Assembly (NCBI RefSeq): GCF_009865385.1
Contig: NZ_WWJT01000070.1
Coordinates: 1 to 47,160 of the forward strand
DNA length: 47,160 nt
Direction of reading: 5' to 3'
From: Streptomyces sp. SID486
Lineage (GTDB): Bacteria > Actinomycetota > Actinomycetes > Streptomycetales > Streptomycetaceae
Below, piece after piece: positions 25,384-35,868 of this stretch. Numbering within the stretch: position 1 is the first letter of the stretch; every line of letters starts with the position of its first letter. A model generated the notes under the pieces. It was not told where the DNA came from, did no database searches, and was given only the letters and a program-made list of their open reading frames with translations. The position numbers were made by a program, and so were the translations under genes.

Positions 25384-26898
25384 TCAGCCCTTCCCGAGCA
25401 GCAGCCGGGCCTCGCCGACCGTGATGACGGATCCGGTGACCAGCACACCGCCGCCGGCGAACTCGCCCTCCTCCTCGGCCAGCGTGATCGCGGCCTCCAG
25501 GGCGTCCGGCAGCCGCGGCTCGACCTGCACCCGCTCGTCGCCGAACACCTCGACGGCGATCGCGGCCAGCTCGTCCGCGTCCATGGCCCGGTGGCTGGAG
25601 TTCTGGGTGACGACGACCTCGGCGAAGATCGGCTCGAAGGCCTCCAGCAGCCCCCGTACGTTCTTGTCGCCGCTCGCGCCGACGACACCCACCAGGCGGG
25701 TGAAGTCGAACGCCTCGCGCACGGCCTCGGCGGCGGCCTCGGCACCCGCGGGGTTGTGCGCGGCGTCCAGCACGACCGTCGGGGAGCGCCGTACGACCTC
25801 CAGGCGGCCCGGGGAGGAGACGGCCGCGAACGCCTTGCGGACGGTGTCGATGTCCAGCGGCTCCGCGCGCTGCGCGCCGACGCCGAAGAACGCCTCCACG
25901 GCGGCCAGGGCGACGGCCGCGTTGTGGGCCTGGTGGGCGCCGTGCAGCGGGAGGTACAGCTCCGGGTACTCACCGCCCAGGCCGCGCAGGGTGAGCAGCT
26001 GTCCGCCGACGGCGACCTGCCGGGCGACGACGCCGAACTCCAGCCCCTCGCGGGCGACCGTGGCGTCCACCTCCACGGCCTTCTTCAGCAGCACCTGCGC
26101 CGCGTCCACCGGCTGCTGGGCCAGGATGACGGTGGCGCCCTGCTTGATGATGCCGCTCTTCTCGCCGGCGATCGCCGCGGTCGTCTCACCGAGCCGGTCG
26201 GTGTGGTCGAGGCCGATGGGGGTCACGACGGCGACGTCGCCGTCGATCACGTTGGTGGCGTCCCAGGAGCCGCCCATGCCGACCTCGACGACGGCGACGT
26301 CGACGGGCGCGTCCGCGAAGGCGGCGTACGCCATTCCGGTGAGGACCTCGAAGAAGGACAGCCGGTACTCCTGCGCGGAGTCGACCATCTCGACGTACGG
26401 CTTGATGTCGAGGTAGGTCTCGATGAACCGCTCGGCGGAGACCGGGGCTCCGTCCAGGCTGATCCGCTCGGTGACCGACTGCACGTGCGGGCTGGTGTAG
26501 CGGCCGGTGCGCAGCTCGAAGGCGCCGAGCAGCGCCTCGATCATGCGGGCGGTGGAGGTCTTGCCGTTCGTGCCCGTGATGTGGATGGAGGGGTACGAGC
26601 GCTGGGGATCGCCCAGGACGTCCATCAGGGCGGCGATCCGGGCGACCGAGGGCTCCAGCTTGGTCTCGCCCCAGCGGGTGGCCAGCTCCGCCTCGACGTC
26701 ACGCAGCGCCTTGTCGACCGCGGGGTCCTCCGGGCGCGTGGGTACGTCGGCCTGCGGCGTGCCTCCCTGCGTGCGCAGGGTGCGGCTGCCGGCCTCGATG
26801 ACCGCGAGGTCGGGGTCGCGGTCGGTCTCGGCCTCGACGATCTCCTCGAAGGCGTCGAGGGGGTCGGGCTGGTCGTTTTCGTGCGGGACGTCGCTCAC
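25384..26898 (-). CDS. folC: Bifunctional folylpolyglutamate / dihydrofolate synthase
   Basis: 504 residues from a GTG. The first ~60 residues form an acidic extension before the Mur-ligase-like ATPase domain. The P-loop is in SIHITGTNGKTSTARMIEALL, followed by the folate-binding omega-loop region (TSPHVQSVTERISLDGAPV) and DVAVVEVGMGGSWDATNVI. The central LDAAHNPAG matches the C-terminal domain motif. It adds glutamates to tetrahydrofolates and joins dihydropteroate with glutamate in folate synthesis. It follows valS after a 197-bp gap with a strong terminator, so it probably has its own promoter. Confidence 0.95.
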   Translation of the reverse strand: MSDVPHENDQPDPLDAFEEIVEAETDRDPDLAVIEAGSRTLRTQGGTPQADVPTRPEDPAVDKALRDVEAELATRWGETKLEPSVARIAALMDVLGDPQRSYPSIHITGTNGKTSTARMIEALLGAFELRTGRYTSPHVQSVTERISLDGAPVSAERFIETYLDIKPYVEMVDSAQEYRLSFFEVLTGMAYAAFADAPVDVAVVEVGMGGSWDATNVIDGDVAVVTPIGLDHTDRLGETTAAIAGEKSGIIKQGATVILAQQPVDAAQVLLKKAVEVDATVAREGLEFGVVARQVAVGGQLLTLRGLGGEYPELYLPLHGAHQAHNAAVALAAVEAFFGVGAQRAEPLDIDTVRKAFAAVSSPGRLEVVRRSPTVVLDAAHNPAGAEAAAEAVREAFDFTRLVGVVGASGDKNVRGLLEAFEPIFAEVVVTQNSSHRAMDADELAAIAVEVFGDERVQVEPRLPDALEAAITLAEEEGEFAGGGVLVTGSVITVGEARLLLGKG

Positions 26899-27019
26899 GA
26901 GGCCAGTCTACGGAGCCGGGAGAGGCTGCGCGGCGCCGGTATGGGGCGGCTTGTCCAGCCGACCGGCCGCGGGTGCGTCGTGGCTGGTCCCGCGGTACCC
27001 CGCGCCCCCGGACGAGCGA

Positions 27020-27050
27020 GGGCCCCGGCACCTTTCCGGTGCCGGGGCCC
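27020..27050 (-). terminator. Perfect 13-bp hairpin downstream of valS
   Basis: GGGCCCCGGCACC (27020-27032) pairs perfectly with GGTGCCGGGGCCC (27038-27050) around a 5-nt loop, 45 bp past the valS stop on the minus strand. It is a clear intrinsic terminator without a U-tract. Confidence 0.85.
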
Positions 27051-27095
27051 CAGCTGCGCGCCGGACGGTCACACCGCCCGGGTCGCGTCGGTCCC

Positions 27096-29720
27096 TCAGG
27101 CCGCCGGGAGCCTGTCGAGCTGGGCCTGGAGGCGGGCGATGTCCTCGTCGGCCTTGGCGAGGCGGGTGCGGATCTTTTCCACCACGTTGTCCGGGGCCTT
27201 CGCCAGGAACGCCTCGTTGCCGAGCTTGGCCGTGGCCTGGGCCTTCTCCTTCTCGGCCGCCGCCAGGTCCTTCGCCAGGCGCTTGCGCTCCGCGGCGACG
27301 TCGATCGTGCCGGAGAGGTCCAGGGCGACCTCGGCGCCGGCGACCGGCAGGGTGGCCGTGGCCGTGAAGGACTCGCCCTCCGGCTGCAGGCGCAGCAGCT
27401 GGCGGATGGCGGCCTCGTGCGGGGCGAGGGCCGTACCGTCCAGGGCCAGCCGGGCCGGGACCCGCTGGCCGGGCTGGAGGCCCTGGTCGGCGCGGAAGCG
27501 GCGGACCTCGGTGATGACCGACTGGAGGGTGGAGATCTCCTGCTCGGCCGCCGGGTCGCGGAAGCCGCTGTCGGTGGGCCACTCGGCGATCACCACCGAC
27601 TCACCGCCCGTCAGCGTCGTCCAGAGGGTCTCCGTGACGAACGGGACGACCGGGTGCAGCAGCTTCAGGGTGACGTCCAGGACCTCGCCCAGGACCCGCT
27701 TGGAGACCTCGGCCGGCTCGCCGCCCGCCTGGAAGACCGTCTTGGACAGCTCGACGTACCAGTCGAAGACCTCGTCCCACGCGAAGTGGAAGAGGGTGTC
27801 GGAGAGCTTCGCGAACTGGTAGTCGTCGTAGTAGGCGTCGACCTCGGCGATGACGGAGTTCAGGCGGGAGAGGATCCAGCGGTCCGTGGCCGACATGGCC
27901 GACGCGTCCGGCAGGGGCCCGTCCACCGTCGCGCCGTTCATCAGCGCGAAGCGGGTCGCGTTCCAGATCTTGTTGGCGAAGTTGCGGGAGCCCTGGACCC
28001 AGTCCTCGCCGATCGGCACGTCGACGCCCGGGTTGGCGCCGCGGGCCAGGGTGAAGCGCAGGGCGTCGGAGCCGTACTTGTCCATCCAGTCCAGCGGGTT
28101 GACCGCGTTGCCGAAGGACTTCGACATCTTCTTGCCGAACTGGTCGCGGACCATGCCGTGCAGGGCGATGGTGTGGAACGGCGGGGTGCCGTCCATCGCG
28201 TACAGGCCGAACATCATCATCCGGGCGACCCAGAAGAAGAGGATGTCGTAGCCGGTGACCAGGACGGAGTTCGGGTAGAACTTCGCGAGCGACTCGGTCT
28301 GTTCGGGCCAGCCGAGGGTGGAGAACGGCCACAGGCCGGAGGAGAACCAGGTGTCGAGGACGTCCGTGTCCTGGTGCCAGCCCTCGCCGGTGGGGGCCTC
28401 GTCGTCGGGGCCGACGCAGACGACCTCGCCGTTCGGGCCGTACCAGACGGGGATGCGGTGGCCCCACCACAACTGCCGCGAGATGCACCAGTCGTGCAGG
28501 TTGTCGACCCAGTCGAAGTACCGCTTCTCCATCTCCTGCGGGTGGATCTTGACGCGGCCGTCGCGGACGGCGTCGCCCGCCGCCTTCGCGAGCGGGCCGA
28601 CCTTGACCCACCACTGCATGGACAGGCGCGGCTCGATGGTGGTCTTGCAGCGCGAGCAGTGGCCGACGGAGTGGACGTAGGGCCGCTTCTCGGCGACGAT
28701 GCGGCCCTCGGCGCGCAGCGCGGCGACGATGGCCGAGCGGGCCTCCAGGCGGTCCATGCCCTGGAAGGGGCCGTGGACGGTGATGACGGCGTGCTCGTCC
28801 ATCACGGTGATGGCCGGCAGGTCGTGGCGCTGGCCGATCTCGAAGTCGTTCGGGTCGTGGGCCGGGGTGACCTTGACGGCGCCGGTGCCGAACTCGGGGT
28901 CGACGTGCTCGTCGGCGACGACCGGGATGGAGCGGTCGGTCAGCGGCAGCCGGATGAGCTTGCCGACGAGGTGCTTGTACCGCTCGTCCCCGGGGTGGAC
29001 GGCGACGGCGGTGTCGCCGAGCATCGTCTCGGCACGGGTGGTGGCGACGACGATGGTGTCGTCCCCCTCGCCGTACTTCATGGAGACCAGTTCGCCGTCG
29101 TCGTCCTGGTACTCGACCTCGATGTCGGAGATCGCCGTCAGACAGCGCGGGCACCAGTTGATGATGCGCTCGGCGCGGTAGATCAGCTCGTCGTCGTAGA
29201 GCTTCTTGAAGATGGTCTGGACGGCCTGGGACAGGCCCTCGTCCATCGTGAAGCGCTCCCGGGACCAGGCGACGCCGTCGCCGAGGCGGCGCATCTGCCC
29301 GGAGATCTGTCCGCCGGACTCGCCCTTCCACTGCCAGACGCGCTCGACGAACGCCTCGCGGCCGAGGTCGTGCCGGGACTTGCCCTCCTTGCCCAGCTCG
29401 CGCTCGACGACGTTCTGCGTGGCGATGCCGGCGTGGTCCATGCCGGGCTGCCACAGCGTCTCGTGGCCCTGCATGCGCTTGCGGCGGGTGAGGGCGTCGA
29501 TGAGCGTGTGCTCGAAGGCGTGGCCCAGGTGCAGGCTGCCCGTGACGTTCGGGGGCGGGATGACGACGGTGTACGGCGGCTTCTCGCTCTTGGCGTCCGC
29601 CTCGAAGTAACCGCGCTCTACCCAGCGCTCGTACAGCGGCCCCTCTACATCGGCCGGCGCGTACTGGGTCGGCAGTTCGGAGTCGGGCGCGGGTGGCTGC
29701 TGCTGAGCGTTCTCGGTCAC
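27096..29720 (-). CDS. valS: Valyl-tRNA synthetase
   Basis: 874 residues from a GTG at 29720 ([20 protein letters not shown]). Class I motifs are present: the HIGH variant HLGH in [19 protein letters not shown], and KMSKS in [14 protein letters not shown]. The editing (CP1) domain includes [17 protein letters not shown] and the [10 protein letters not shown] motif that hydrolyses misacylated Thr-tRNA. The anticodon-binding region follows, and the last ~65 residues form the Val-specific arm coiled coil ([20 protein letters not shown] through [13 protein letters not shown]). The enzyme charges tRNA-Val. It is divergent from the Pro/Gln-rich membrane protein gene at 29858, with 137 bp between starts. 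No T-box leader is recognisable in that short gap. Confidence 0.97.
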   Translation of the reverse strand: MTENAQQQPPAPDSELPTQYAPADVEGPLYERWVERGYFEADAKSEKPPYTVVIPPPNVTGSLHLGHAFEHTLIDALTRRKRMQGHETLWQPGMDHAGIATQNVVERELGKEGKSRHDLGREAFVERVWQWKGESGGQISGQMRRLGDGVAWSRERFTMDEGLSQAVQTIFKKLYDDELIYRAERIINWCPRCLTAISDIEVEYQDDDGELVSMKYGEGDDTIVVATTRAETMLGDTAVAVHPGDERYKHLVGKLIRLPLTDRSIPVVADEHVDPEFGTGAVKVTPAHDPNDFEIGQRHDLPAITVMDEHAVITVHGPFQGMDRLEARSAIVAALRAEGRIVAEKRPYVHSVGHCSRCKTTIEPRLSMQWWVKVGPLAKAAGDAVRDGRVKIHPQEMEKRYFDWVDNLHDWCISRQLWWGHRIPVWYGPNGEVVCVGPDDEAPTGEGWHQDTDVLDTWFSSGLWPFSTLGWPEQTESLAKFYPNSVLVTGYDILFFWVARMMMFGLYAMDGTPPFHTIALHGMVRDQFGKKMSKSFGNAVNPLDWMDKYGSDALRFTLARGANPGVDVPIGEDWVQGSRNFANKIWNATRFALMNGATVDGPLPDASAMSATDRWILSRLNSVIAEVDAYYDDYQFAKLSDTLFHFAWDEVFDWYVELSKTVFQAGGEPAEVSKRVLGEVLDVTLKLLHPVVPFVTETLWTTLTGGESVVIAEWPTDSGFRDPAAEQEISTLQSVITEVRRFRADQGLQPGQRVPARLALDGTALAPHEAAIRQLLRLQPEGESFTATATLPVAGAEVALDLSGTIDVAAERKRLAKDLAAAEKEKAQATAKLGNEAFLAKAPDNVVEKIRTRLAKADEDIARLQAQLDRLPAA

Positions 29721-29857
29721 GGGGCTCAGTTTAGAGGTGTCACGGGGCGGTCCCGAAACGCGTTTGTTCTGTAACGGTGGCGCCCCCGGTGCCGTGCGTC
29801 CTGCGGGCCTGAGCCAGGATGACAGGAACACATAAGCTTCTGGAGGGGAACCCAGGA

Positions 29858-30835
29858 ATGAGTCACAACCAGCCGGGCCCGTACGGCCAGCAGCCCCAGC
29901 AGCCGGGCCCGTACGGCCAGCCGGGGCAGCCGGGCCCGTACGGCCAGCCGGGGCAGCCTGGGCCCTACGGTCAGCCGCCGCAGCCGCAGGCGCCGCAGCC
30001 CGGTTACGGCTACCCCCAGCAGGCTCCCCCGCCCCCGCCGCAGCCCGGGTACGGCTACCCCCAGCAGGGCGTACCGCAGCAGCCCGCGCCGTACGGCCAG
30101 CAGCCCGCGCCGTACGGGCAGCAGCCGAACCCCTACGGGCAGCAGCAGCCGTTCGGCATGCCCCAGCCGCCGCAGCCGGCCGGCGGCAAGAAGAAGACGG
30201 GTCTGATCATCGGTGCGGTGGCCGTGGTCGCCGCGCTGGCCGTGGGCGCGTACTTCGTGCTCGCCGGCAGCGGCGGCGTGGCGGACGACGGCCCGCACAA
30301 GCTGACGACTCCGGAGACGGTGCTGTCGGAGTACAAGAAGTCCGACGGCAAGAGCGGCACCATGTCGGAGAGCGACATGAAGGACGCCGAGAAGTGGGGG
30401 GTCCACGACCCCAAGGACGTCAGCGCCTCCTACGAGGCCGGGGACAAGGACAACCCGCTCAGCAAGAAGGAGATCAAGTTCGCCGGGGTCTACGGCACGA
30501 TCGACGACCCCGAGAAGACCGTCGACGCGATGTTCGCGTACTTCAAGTCCCAGTCGGAGAAGGACGTCGTCCTGAAGGGCGAGCCGAAGGAGTACAAGCC
30601 GGCCTCGCTGAAGGGCGCGGTGCTCAAGTGCCAGCAGGCTTCGGCGCCCACCGGCGCGAGCACCGGCGGCCCGAAGGACGTGACGCTCTCGATCTGCATC
30701 TGGGGCGACCACAGCACCCTCGGCTTCGTCATGCCGATGGTCTACGCCGACCTCGCGGCGGGCCGGAGCAGTGACCCGGCGGCCGACGCCGAACTGGCCG
30801 CCAAGCTCCGCAACGAGGTCCGCGTCAAGATCTGA
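29858..30835 (+). CDS. Membrane protein with Pro/Gly/Gln/Tyr-rich N-terminal repeat domain
   Basis: 325 residues from the ATG at 29858, just after a GGAGGGGAA stretch. Residues 1-110 are low-complexity, built on QPGPYGQ, then PGYGYPQQ and PAPYGQQ. A KKK stop-transfer and one transmembrane helix (~114-136, [22 protein letters not shown]) follow, then an extracytoplasmic domain of about 185 residues ([21 protein letters not shown] ... [10 protein letters not shown] ... [18 protein letters not shown]) with two Cys that may pair. Pro/Gln-rich cytoplasmic arms of this type are common in Streptomyces membrane proteins and may drive multivalent protein contact. The function is unknown. It converges with clpX across a very strong terminator. 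Confidence 0.8.
   Translation: MSHNQPGPYGQQPQQPGPYGQPGQPGPYGQPGQPGPYGQPPQPQAPQPGYGYPQQAPPPPPQPGYGYPQQGVPQQPAPYGQQPAPYGQQPNPYGQQQPFGMPQPPQPAGGKKKTGLIIGAVAVVAALAVGAYFVLAGSGGVADDGPHKLTTPETVLSEYKKSDGKSGTMSESDMKDAEKWGVHDPKDVSASYEAGDKDNPLSKKEIKFAGVYGTIDDPEKTVDAMFAYFKSQSEKDVVLKGEPKEYKPASLKGAVLKCQQASAPTGASTGGPKDVTLSICIWGDHSTLGFVMPMVYADLAAGRSSDPAADAELAAKLRNEVRVKI
29870..29980 (+). repeat. Coding 27/30-bp repeats (QPGPYGQ units)
   Basis: Units starting CAGCCGGGCCCGTACGGC occur at 29870, 29900 and 29927, with a diverged copy at 29954; spacings are 30, 27 and 27 bp. All are in frame and encode QPGPYGQ-type units of the membrane protein's N-terminal arm. Confidence 0.85.
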
Positions 30836-30842
30836 CGTCCTC

Positions 30843-30892
30843 GCACACGCGGAAGGGCCCCGGCCGGTCGGCCGGGGCCCTTCCGCGTGTGC
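30843..30892. terminator. Very long perfect bidirectional terminator
   Basis: A 24-bp perfect stem is formed by arms 30843-30866 and 30869-30892 with a minimal loop. It lies between the + strand membrane protein stop (30835) and the clpX stop (30900), so it serves both convergent genes. Confidence 0.92.
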
Positions 30893-30899
30893 CGGTCGG

Positions 30900-32186
30900 T
30901 CACGCCGTCTTCTGCTCCCCCGAGCCCCGCCCGCGGGCGTCCCGGGGGATGAGGGTCGGGTTGACGTTGGACAGGACCACGTCGGCGGTGATGACGACGC
31001 GGGCGACGTCCTTGCGGGACGGGACCTCGTACATCACGCCCTGGAGGACTTCCTCCATGATGGCGCGCAGGCCACGGGCGCCGGTCTGGCGGAGGATGGC
31101 CTGGTCGGCGATGGCCTCCAGCGCCTCGCGCTCGAAGTCCAGCTCCACGCCGTCGAGTTCGAACAGGCGCTGGTACTGCTTGACCAGCGCGTTGCGGGGC
31201 TCGACCAGGATCTTCAGGAGCGCCTCGCGGTCCAGGTTGTGGACCGAGGTGATGACGGGGAGGCGGCCGATGAACTCGGGGATCATGCCGAACTTGACCA
31301 GGTCCTCCGGCATGACGTCCTCGAAGACGTCCTTGGCCTCCAGCTCGCGCTTCGACAGGATCGTCGCGCCGAAGCCGATGCCCTTGGCGCCGGCCCGGGA
31401 CTCGATGATCTTCTCCAGGCCCGCGAAGGCACCACCCACGATGAACAGGACGTTCGTCGTGTCGATCTGGATGAACTCCTGGTGGGGGTGCTTACGGCCG
31501 CCCTGGGGCGGGACGGAGGCCGTGGTGCCCTCCAGGATCTTCAGCAGTGCCTGCTGGACGCCCTCACCGGAGACGTCACGGGTGATCGACGGGTTCTCGC
31601 TCTTACGGGCGACCTTGTCGATCTCGTCGATGTAGATGATGCCCGTCTCGGCCTTCTTGACGTCGTAGTCGGCCGCCTGGATGAGCTTCAGGAGGATGTT
31701 CTCGACGTCCTCGCCCACGTACCCCGCCTCGGTGAGCGCCGTGGCGTCGGCGATCGCGAAGGGGACGTTGAGCATGCGCGCCAGCGTCTGTGCGAGGAGG
31801 GTCTTGCCCGAGCCCGTGGGGCCGAGCAGGAGGATGTTGGACTTCGCCAGCTCGATGGCGTCGTCGCGGCCGCTCGCGCCGCCGTTCTCCCCGGCCTGGA
31901 CCCGCTTGTAGTGGTTGTACACCGCGACGGACAGGGCCTTCTTGGCGGCCTCCTGGCCGACCACGTACCCCTCGAGGAACTCGTAGATCTCGCGGGGCTT
32001 GGGCAGTTCCTCCCAGCGGACCTCGCTGGTCTCCGCCAGCTCTTCCTCGATGATCTCGTTGCAGAGATCGATGCACTCGTCGCAGATGTACACACCGGGC
32101 CCTGCGATGAGCTTCTTGACCTGCTTCTGGCTCTTGCCACAGAACGAGCACTTGAGCAGATCGCCGCCGTCACCGATGCGTGCCAC
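30900..32186 (-). CDS. clpX: ATP-dependent Clp protease ATP-binding subunit ClpX
   Basis: 428 residues from a GTG. The N-terminal zinc-binding domain has Cys13/Cys16 and Cys35/Cys38 (CSFC...CDEC). The AAA+ module has Walker A GPTGSGKT (122-129), Walker B IIYIDEID (183-190), sensor regions and the IGF loop (AKGIGFGAT) that docks on ClpP. ClpX unfolds tagged substrates and feeds them to ClpP1P2. The C-terminus ([12 protein letters not shown]) is short and basic. It lies 170 bp downstream of clpP2, separated by a hairpin, so expression is probably partly independent of clpP1P2, as reported for Streptomyces. Confidence 0.98.
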   Translation of the reverse strand: MARIGDGGDLLKCSFCGKSQKQVKKLIAGPGVYICDECIDLCNEIIEEELAETSEVRWEELPKPREIYEFLEGYVVGQEAAKKALSVAVYNHYKRVQAGENGGASGRDDAIELAKSNILLLGPTGSGKTLLAQTLARMLNVPFAIADATALTEAGYVGEDVENILLKLIQAADYDVKKAETGIIYIDEIDKVARKSENPSITRDVSGEGVQQALLKILEGTTASVPPQGGRKHPHQEFIQIDTTNVLFIVGGAFAGLEKIIESRAGAKGIGFGATILSKRELEAKDVFEDVMPEDLVKFGMIPEFIGRLPVITSVHNLDREALLKILVEPRNALVKQYQRLFELDGVELDFEREALEAIADQAILRQTGARGLRAIMEEVLQGVMYEVPSRKDVARVVITADVVLSNVNPTLIPRDARGRGSGEQKTA

Positions 32187-32287
32187 GGTGTGCTTCCCCT
32201 TCGCCTGGGAGACGCCTGGACGTTACGAGTCCAGCGGCTCCTGGTGCTGCCTTATGTCCGACGGTACCTTGCCGGACCCGGTGTTCG

Positions 32288-32337
32288 GGCCCCCCTTGGC
32301 AGGGTTCACTTTGACGTGCACCGAGCCAAGGGGGGCC
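32288..32337 (-). terminator. Hairpin between clpP2 and clpX
   Basis: GGCCCCCCTTGGC (32288-32300) pairs perfectly with GCCAAGGGGGGCC (32325-32337) around a 24-nt loop, 19 bp past the clpP2 stop. It is a likely terminator or attenuator for the clpP1P2 transcript ahead of clpX. Confidence 0.75.
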
Positions 32338-32356
32338 GGACGTGCGTGGATCCGCC

Positions 32357-33022
32357 TCAGCGGACCGCGCTGTTGTTCAGCTTGCGGGTGGAGATGATCT
32401 GGTCGACGAGGCCGTACTCCAGCGCCTCCTCGGCCGTGAGGATCTTGTCGCGCTCGATGTCCTCGCGGATCTTCTCGATCGGCTGGTTCGAGTGCTTCGC
32501 CAGCATGTCCTCCAGCTGCTCACGCATCCGGGTGAACTCGTTGGCGATGATCTCCAGGTCGGAGAGCTGGCCGCGGCCGGTGGAGCCGGCCGGCTGGTGG
32601 ATCAGCACGCGCGAGTTCGGCAGCGCCATGCGCTTGCCGGGCGTACCGGCGGCGAGCAGGATGGCCGCGGCGGAGGCCGCCTGGCCCATGCAGACCGTCT
32701 GGATGTCGGGCTTCACGAACTGCATCGTGTCGTAGATCGCCGTCAGGGCGGTCATGTCGCCACCGGGGCTGTTGATGTAGATCGAGATGTCCCGGTCCGG
32801 GTCCATCGACTCCAGGCACAGCAGCTGCGCCATGACGTCGTTGGCGGAGGCGTCGTCGATCTGGACGCCCAGGAAGATCACGCGCTCCTCGAAGAGCTTC
32901 GCGTACGGGTCGTACTCGCGGATGCCCTGGGAGGTGCGCTCGACGAAGCGCGGGATCACGTAGCGGCTGTCGGGGCGGGGCCCTTCGTACATGCCGCTGG
33001 CGGCGCCGGGGAAGTTGCTCAT
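32357..33022 (-). CDS. clpP2: ATP-dependent Clp protease proteolytic subunit ClpP2
   Basis: 221 residues. The serine-protease triad can be placed at Ser117 (GQAASAAA), His142 (VLIHQPAG) and Asp192 (IERDKILTA). NSPGGD (~84-89) and the C-terminal [13 protein letters not shown] are typical. The N-terminal ~40 residues ([23 protein letters not shown]) include the processed propeptide usual for the Streptomyces ClpP2 paralogue. With ClpP1 it forms a hetero-tetradecamer working with ClpX/ClpC. It follows clpP1 by 69 bp in one operon. Confidence 0.96.
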   Translation of the reverse strand: MSNFPGAASGMYEGPRPDSRYVIPRFVERTSQGIREYDPYAKLFEERVIFLGVQIDDASANDVMAQLLCLESMDPDRDISIYINSPGGDMTALTAIYDTMQFVKPDIQTVCMGQAASAAAILLAAGTPGKRMALPNSRVLIHQPAGSTGRGQLSDLEIIANEFTRMREQLEDMLAKHSNQPIEKIREDIERDKILTAEEALEYGLVDQIISTRKLNNSAVR

Positions 33023-33091
33023 GGGGTGTTCACCGTCCTGGTGGCGTTCTGGGGGCTTCGGTCTCGGCGGTGCGTGGCGTGGCCTGGCCGG

Positions 33092-33709
33092 TCAGGCACC
33101 GGTGCCGCCGCCTCCCGGGACACCCGAGGCGTGCGTGATGATCTCGTCGATGAGACCGTACTCCTTGGCCTCTGCCGGGGTGAACCAGCGGTCGCGGTCG
33201 CCGTCGCGCACGATCGTCTCGACGGACTGGCCGGAGTGCAGCGCGGTCAGCTCGGACATCGTCTTCTTGGTGCGCAGCAGGTACTGGGCCTGGATCTTGA
33301 TGTCCGAGACCGTACCGCCCAGGCCAGCGGAGCCCTGGTGCATCATGATGTCCGTGTGCGGCAGGGCGAAGCGCTTGCCGGCGGTGCCGCCGGTGAGCAG
33401 GAACTGCCCCATCGAGGCGGCCATGCCCATGCCGATCGTGACCACGTCGTTCGGGATGTACTGCATGGTGTCGTAGATCGCCATGCCGGCCGTCACCGAG
33501 CCGCCGGGGCTGTTGATGTAGAGGTAGATGTCCTTGTCGGGGTCGGCCGCAAGGAGCAGCAGCTGTGCGGTGATCTTGTTGGCGATGTCGTCGTCAACCT
33601 GCTGGCCGAGGAAGATGATCCGCTCGCCGAGCAGCCGGTTGTAGACCTGGTCGCCGAGGCCACCACCGATGGAAGGCTCGCCGGCGGCGGAGGGCATCAG
33701 ATTCGTCAC
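33092..33709 (-). CDS. clpP1: ATP-dependent Clp protease proteolytic subunit ClpP1
   Basis: 205 residues from the GTG at 33709 ([20 protein letters not shown]), which matches the known Streptomyces ClpP1 N-terminus and has AGGTGG upstream; a later ATG at 33697 is an alternative. The triad is Ser99 (GMAASMG), His124 (IMMHQGS) and Asp173 (DRDRWF). The Met-rich region around the His and the GlyGly-rich C-terminus (PGGGGTGA) distinguish it from ClpP2. In S. lividans this operon is activated by ClgR and ClpP1 is needed for aerial mycelium formation. The 374 bp upstream hold a ClgR-like half-site and the tig terminator. Confidence 0.96.
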   Translation of the reverse strand: MTNLMPSAAGEPSIGGGLGDQVYNRLLGERIIFLGQQVDDDIANKITAQLLLLAADPDKDIYLYINSPGGSVTAGMAIYDTMQYIPNDVVTIGMGMAASMGQFLLTGGTAGKRFALPHTDIMMHQGSAGLGGTVSDIKIQAQYLLRTKKTMSELTALHSGQSVETIVRDGDRDRWFTPAEAKEYGLIDEIITHASGVPGGGGTGA

Positions 33710-33855
33710 GTATCCACCTGCTCGTCTTACGACGGCGCCGGGCCGTCTCACGTCGTCCTGCCGGGGGCTTGGCGGGGGTTTCAGGAGACTCCCCTGCCCC
33801 CGTATTCATGGACCCTAACGCTCAGGCCCCTCCGGGGAATCCCGGAGATGGGAGT

Positions 33856-33869
33856 GTTCGCCGGGGGCG
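33856..33869. promoter_or_regulatory. Possible ClgR-type element upstream of clpP1
   Basis: GTTCGCCGGGGGCG resembles the GTTCGC...GCG pattern described for ClgR sites in Streptomyces and Corynebacterium, though the spacing is one base short of the form I recall. It lies about 150 bp upstream of the clpP1 start. Weak evidence from pattern and position only. Confidence 0.35.
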
Positions 33870-34021
33870 TAGCGCTCACGCGGGGCAGCGGTGCGTCACC
33901 GAGGTCCCGTGCCCGTCGCCCCGGCGGTCCCGGCCCGGGGTGACGAAGGGGCCCCCGGAGGGCGCCGTAGGGCGCCCTAGGGCGCCGGGGAGGGTGCCGG
34001 CGGTTGCCGCCGGGGTGACGA

Positions 34022-34052
34022 ACGGGCCCCGGGGAGAGTCCCCAGGGCCCGT
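34022..34052 (-). terminator. Hairpin downstream of tig
   Basis: Fourteen-base arms 34022-34035 and 34039-34052 pair with one mismatch around GAG, 31 bp past the tig stop on the minus strand. Confidence 0.8.
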
Positions 34053-34083
34053 CGTGTGCGCTTCACAGGCGCCGTGGGGCCGC

Positions 34084-35451
34084 TCAGCCCTCGGCGTTCT
34101 CCTCGGAGGTCTCCGACGCCTCGGCGGCCTCGGTCTCCTCCTCGTCGTCCAGGTCGACGACCTCGCCGTTGGTGTCCTTCACCGTGGCGGCCTCGACCAC
34201 GACGGCCAGGGCCTTGCCGCGGGCCACCTCGCCGACCAGGAGCGGAACCTGGCCGCCCTCGACGACGGCCTGGGCGAACTGGTCGGGGGACATGCCGGAG
34301 GAGGCCGCACGCCGCATGAGGTGCTCGGTGAGCTCCTCCTGGTTGACGTTCAGCTGCTCCTTCTTGACCAGCTCGTCCAGGACGAACTGGGTCTTGATGC
34401 CCTTGACCGCGGCCTCGCGGGTCTCGGTCTCGAACTCCTCGGCGGTCTTGCCCTGGATCTCCAGGTACTTGTCGAGGGTGAGGCCCATCTGGCCGAGCTG
34501 GTGGTGCTCCAGGTTGTGCTTGCGGGTGTTGACCTCGTCCTCGAGGAGCTTCTCGGGGACGGGGACCTCCACCAGCTCCAGCAGCTTCTCCAGGACGCGC
34601 TCCTGGGCCTGCGTGGCCTGGTCGAACTGCTTCATGTTGGCCAGGCGCTTGCGGCTGTCGGCCTTCAGCTCGTCCAGCGTGTCGAACTCGGAGGCGAGCT
34701 GCGCGAAGTCGTCGTCCAGCTCGGGCAGTTCACGGGCGGCGACCTGGGTGACCTTGACGGTGACCTCGGCCTCCTTGCCCGCGGCGGAGCCGCCCTTCAG
34801 CTCGGAGGTGAAGGTGGCCTCCTCGCCGGCGGACTTGCCCTTGACGGCGTCGTCGATGCCGTCCAGCAGCTCGCCGGAGCCGATGGTGTAGGAGACGCCG
34901 TTGGCGATGCCGTCCTCCAGCACCTCGCCGTCGACCTTGGCCTCCAGGTCGATGGTGACGACGTCGCCGTCCTCGGCGGCACGCTCGACCGGGGAGGTGG
35001 AGGCGAAGCGCTCACGGAGCTGCTCGACCGACTTGTCGATGTCCTCGTCGGTCACCTCGACGGCGTCGACCTCGACCTCGATACCGGAGTAGTCCGGGAT
35101 CTCCACGGCCGGGCGGACGTCGACCTCGGCGGTGAAGTTCAGCGTCTCGCCGTCCTTCAGCTCGGTGATGTCGACCTCGGGCTGGCCCAGCGGGCTCAGC
35201 TCGGCCTCGTTGACCGCCTCGGTGTAGAACTTCGGGAGCGCGTCGTTGACGGCCTCCTCCAGCACCGCACCGCGGCCGAACCGCTGGTCGATGACCCGGG
35301 CCGGGATCTTGCCCTTACGGAAGCCCTTCACCGTGACCTGCTGGTTGATCTTCTTGTACGCCGCGTCGAGGCTGTCCTTGAGCTCCTCGAAGGGCACCTC
35401 GACAGTGAGCCGAACCCGGGTCGGGTTCAGGGTCTCCACGGCGCTCTTCAC
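34084..35451 (-). CDS. tig: Trigger factor (ribosome-associated chaperone and peptidyl-prolyl isomerase)
   Basis: 455 residues from a GTG at 35451 with AAGGAG 9 nt upstream. The N-terminal ribosome-binding domain includes GFRKGKIP (43-50), the L23-docking signature. The FKBP-type PPIase domain spans about 150-240 ([21 protein letters not shown] ... [16 protein letters not shown]). The C-terminal chaperone arms follow, ending in an acidic disordered tail ([21 protein letters not shown]) typical of Streptomyces. It folds nascent chains at the exit tunnel, and its position ahead of clpP1P2-clpX groups folding with proteolysis as in many bacteria. It follows the tRNA-Pro gene by about 180 bp. Confidence 0.97.
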   Translation of the reverse strand: MKSAVETLNPTRVRLTVEVPFEELKDSLDAAYKKINQQVTVKGFRKGKIPARVIDQRFGRGAVLEEAVNDALPKFYTEAVNEAELSPLGQPEVDITELKDGETLNFTAEVDVRPAVEIPDYSGIEVEVDAVEVTDEDIDKSVEQLRERFASTSPVERAAEDGDVVTIDLEAKVDGEVLEDGIANGVSYTIGSGELLDGIDDAVKGKSAGEEATFTSELKGGSAAGKEAEVTVKVTQVAARELPELDDDFAQLASEFDTLDELKADSRKRLANMKQFDQATQAQERVLEKLLELVEVPVPEKLLEDEVNTRKHNLEHHQLGQMGLTLDKYLEIQGKTAEEFETETREAAVKGIKTQFVLDELVKKEQLNVNQEELTEHLMRRAASSGMSPDQFAQAVVEGGQVPLLVGEVARGKALAVVVEAATVKDTNGEVVDLDDEEETEAAEASETSEENAEG

Positions 35452-35630
35452 GGTTCGGTCTCCTTGTGGCTGACTTCTTGGGTTCTGCCGGAGCCAGACT
35501 GGTCCGGCGGATTTCGCCGCCCGGAGGAGTTCGTAGGCCGAGTGGGCCGGGACACACGGGCGCGCAGCTTGCATAGTAACCGCAGCGGGTCAGCGCCCCA
35601 AAAGGCGATCATCACGGCGTCAGGTGCCGG

Positions 35631-35707
35631 TGGTCGGGGTGGCGGGATTTGAACCCACGGCCTTCCGCTCCCAAAGCGGACGCGCTACCAAGCTGCGCCA
35701 CACCCCG
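35631..35707 (-). tRNA. tRNA-Pro (anticodon TGG), CCA encoded
   Basis: The 7-bp acceptor stem CGGGGTG (5', at 35707-35701) pairs with CACCCCG (35641-35635). The D arm is GCGC...GCGC, the anticodon stem TCCGC/GCGGA encloses loop TTTGGGA (anticodon TGG), and the T arm GTGGG-TTCAAAT-CCCGC is canonical. Discriminator A is followed by an encoded CCA (35633-35631). It is divergent from tRNA-Gly. Confidence 0.97.
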
Positions 35708-35776
35708 TCTGGTGCGACACGTAGGGTACATGCCCCGGCTGTTTCCGTCGGTCGTATTCCCGGGGGCGGCACGCCC

Positions 35777-35821
35777 GGATCGCCCGCCGCCGAACCCGTT
35801 GGCCTCGGCGGCGGGCGACCC
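35777..35821. promoter_or_regulatory. Long palindrome in the tRNA-Pro/tRNA-Gly divergent region
   Basis: Seventeen-base arms 35777-35793 and 35805-35821 pair with one mismatch around an 11-nt loop. It lies upstream of both tRNAs and overlaps the proposed tRNA-Gly promoter, so it cannot be a simple terminator for either; a cruciform or protein-binding role is possible. Confidence 0.6.
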
Positions 35822-35828
35822 GCTACGA
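35799..35828 (+). promoter_or_regulatory. Candidate promoter of tRNA-Gly
   Basis: TTGGCC (35799-35804) and TACGAT (35823-35828) are spaced by 18 bp, a good HrdB-type pair, placing a start site near 35835, about 34 nt before the mature tRNA. Confidence 0.5.
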
Positions 35829-35868
35829 TGCCTTCAGTGCCGCGGTCACCGACCTGCGGCGCAGTGTT

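Larger units (their letters stand above)
33710..34083. other. 374-bp intergenic region upstream of clpP1
   Basis: No gene is supported. It holds the clpP1 promoter region, a ClgR-like element (33856-33869), GGGCGCC repeats around 33960-33990, an imperfect duplication of a segment starting GGGGTGACGAA (near 33937 and 34012), and the tig terminator (34022-34052). Confidence 0.6.
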
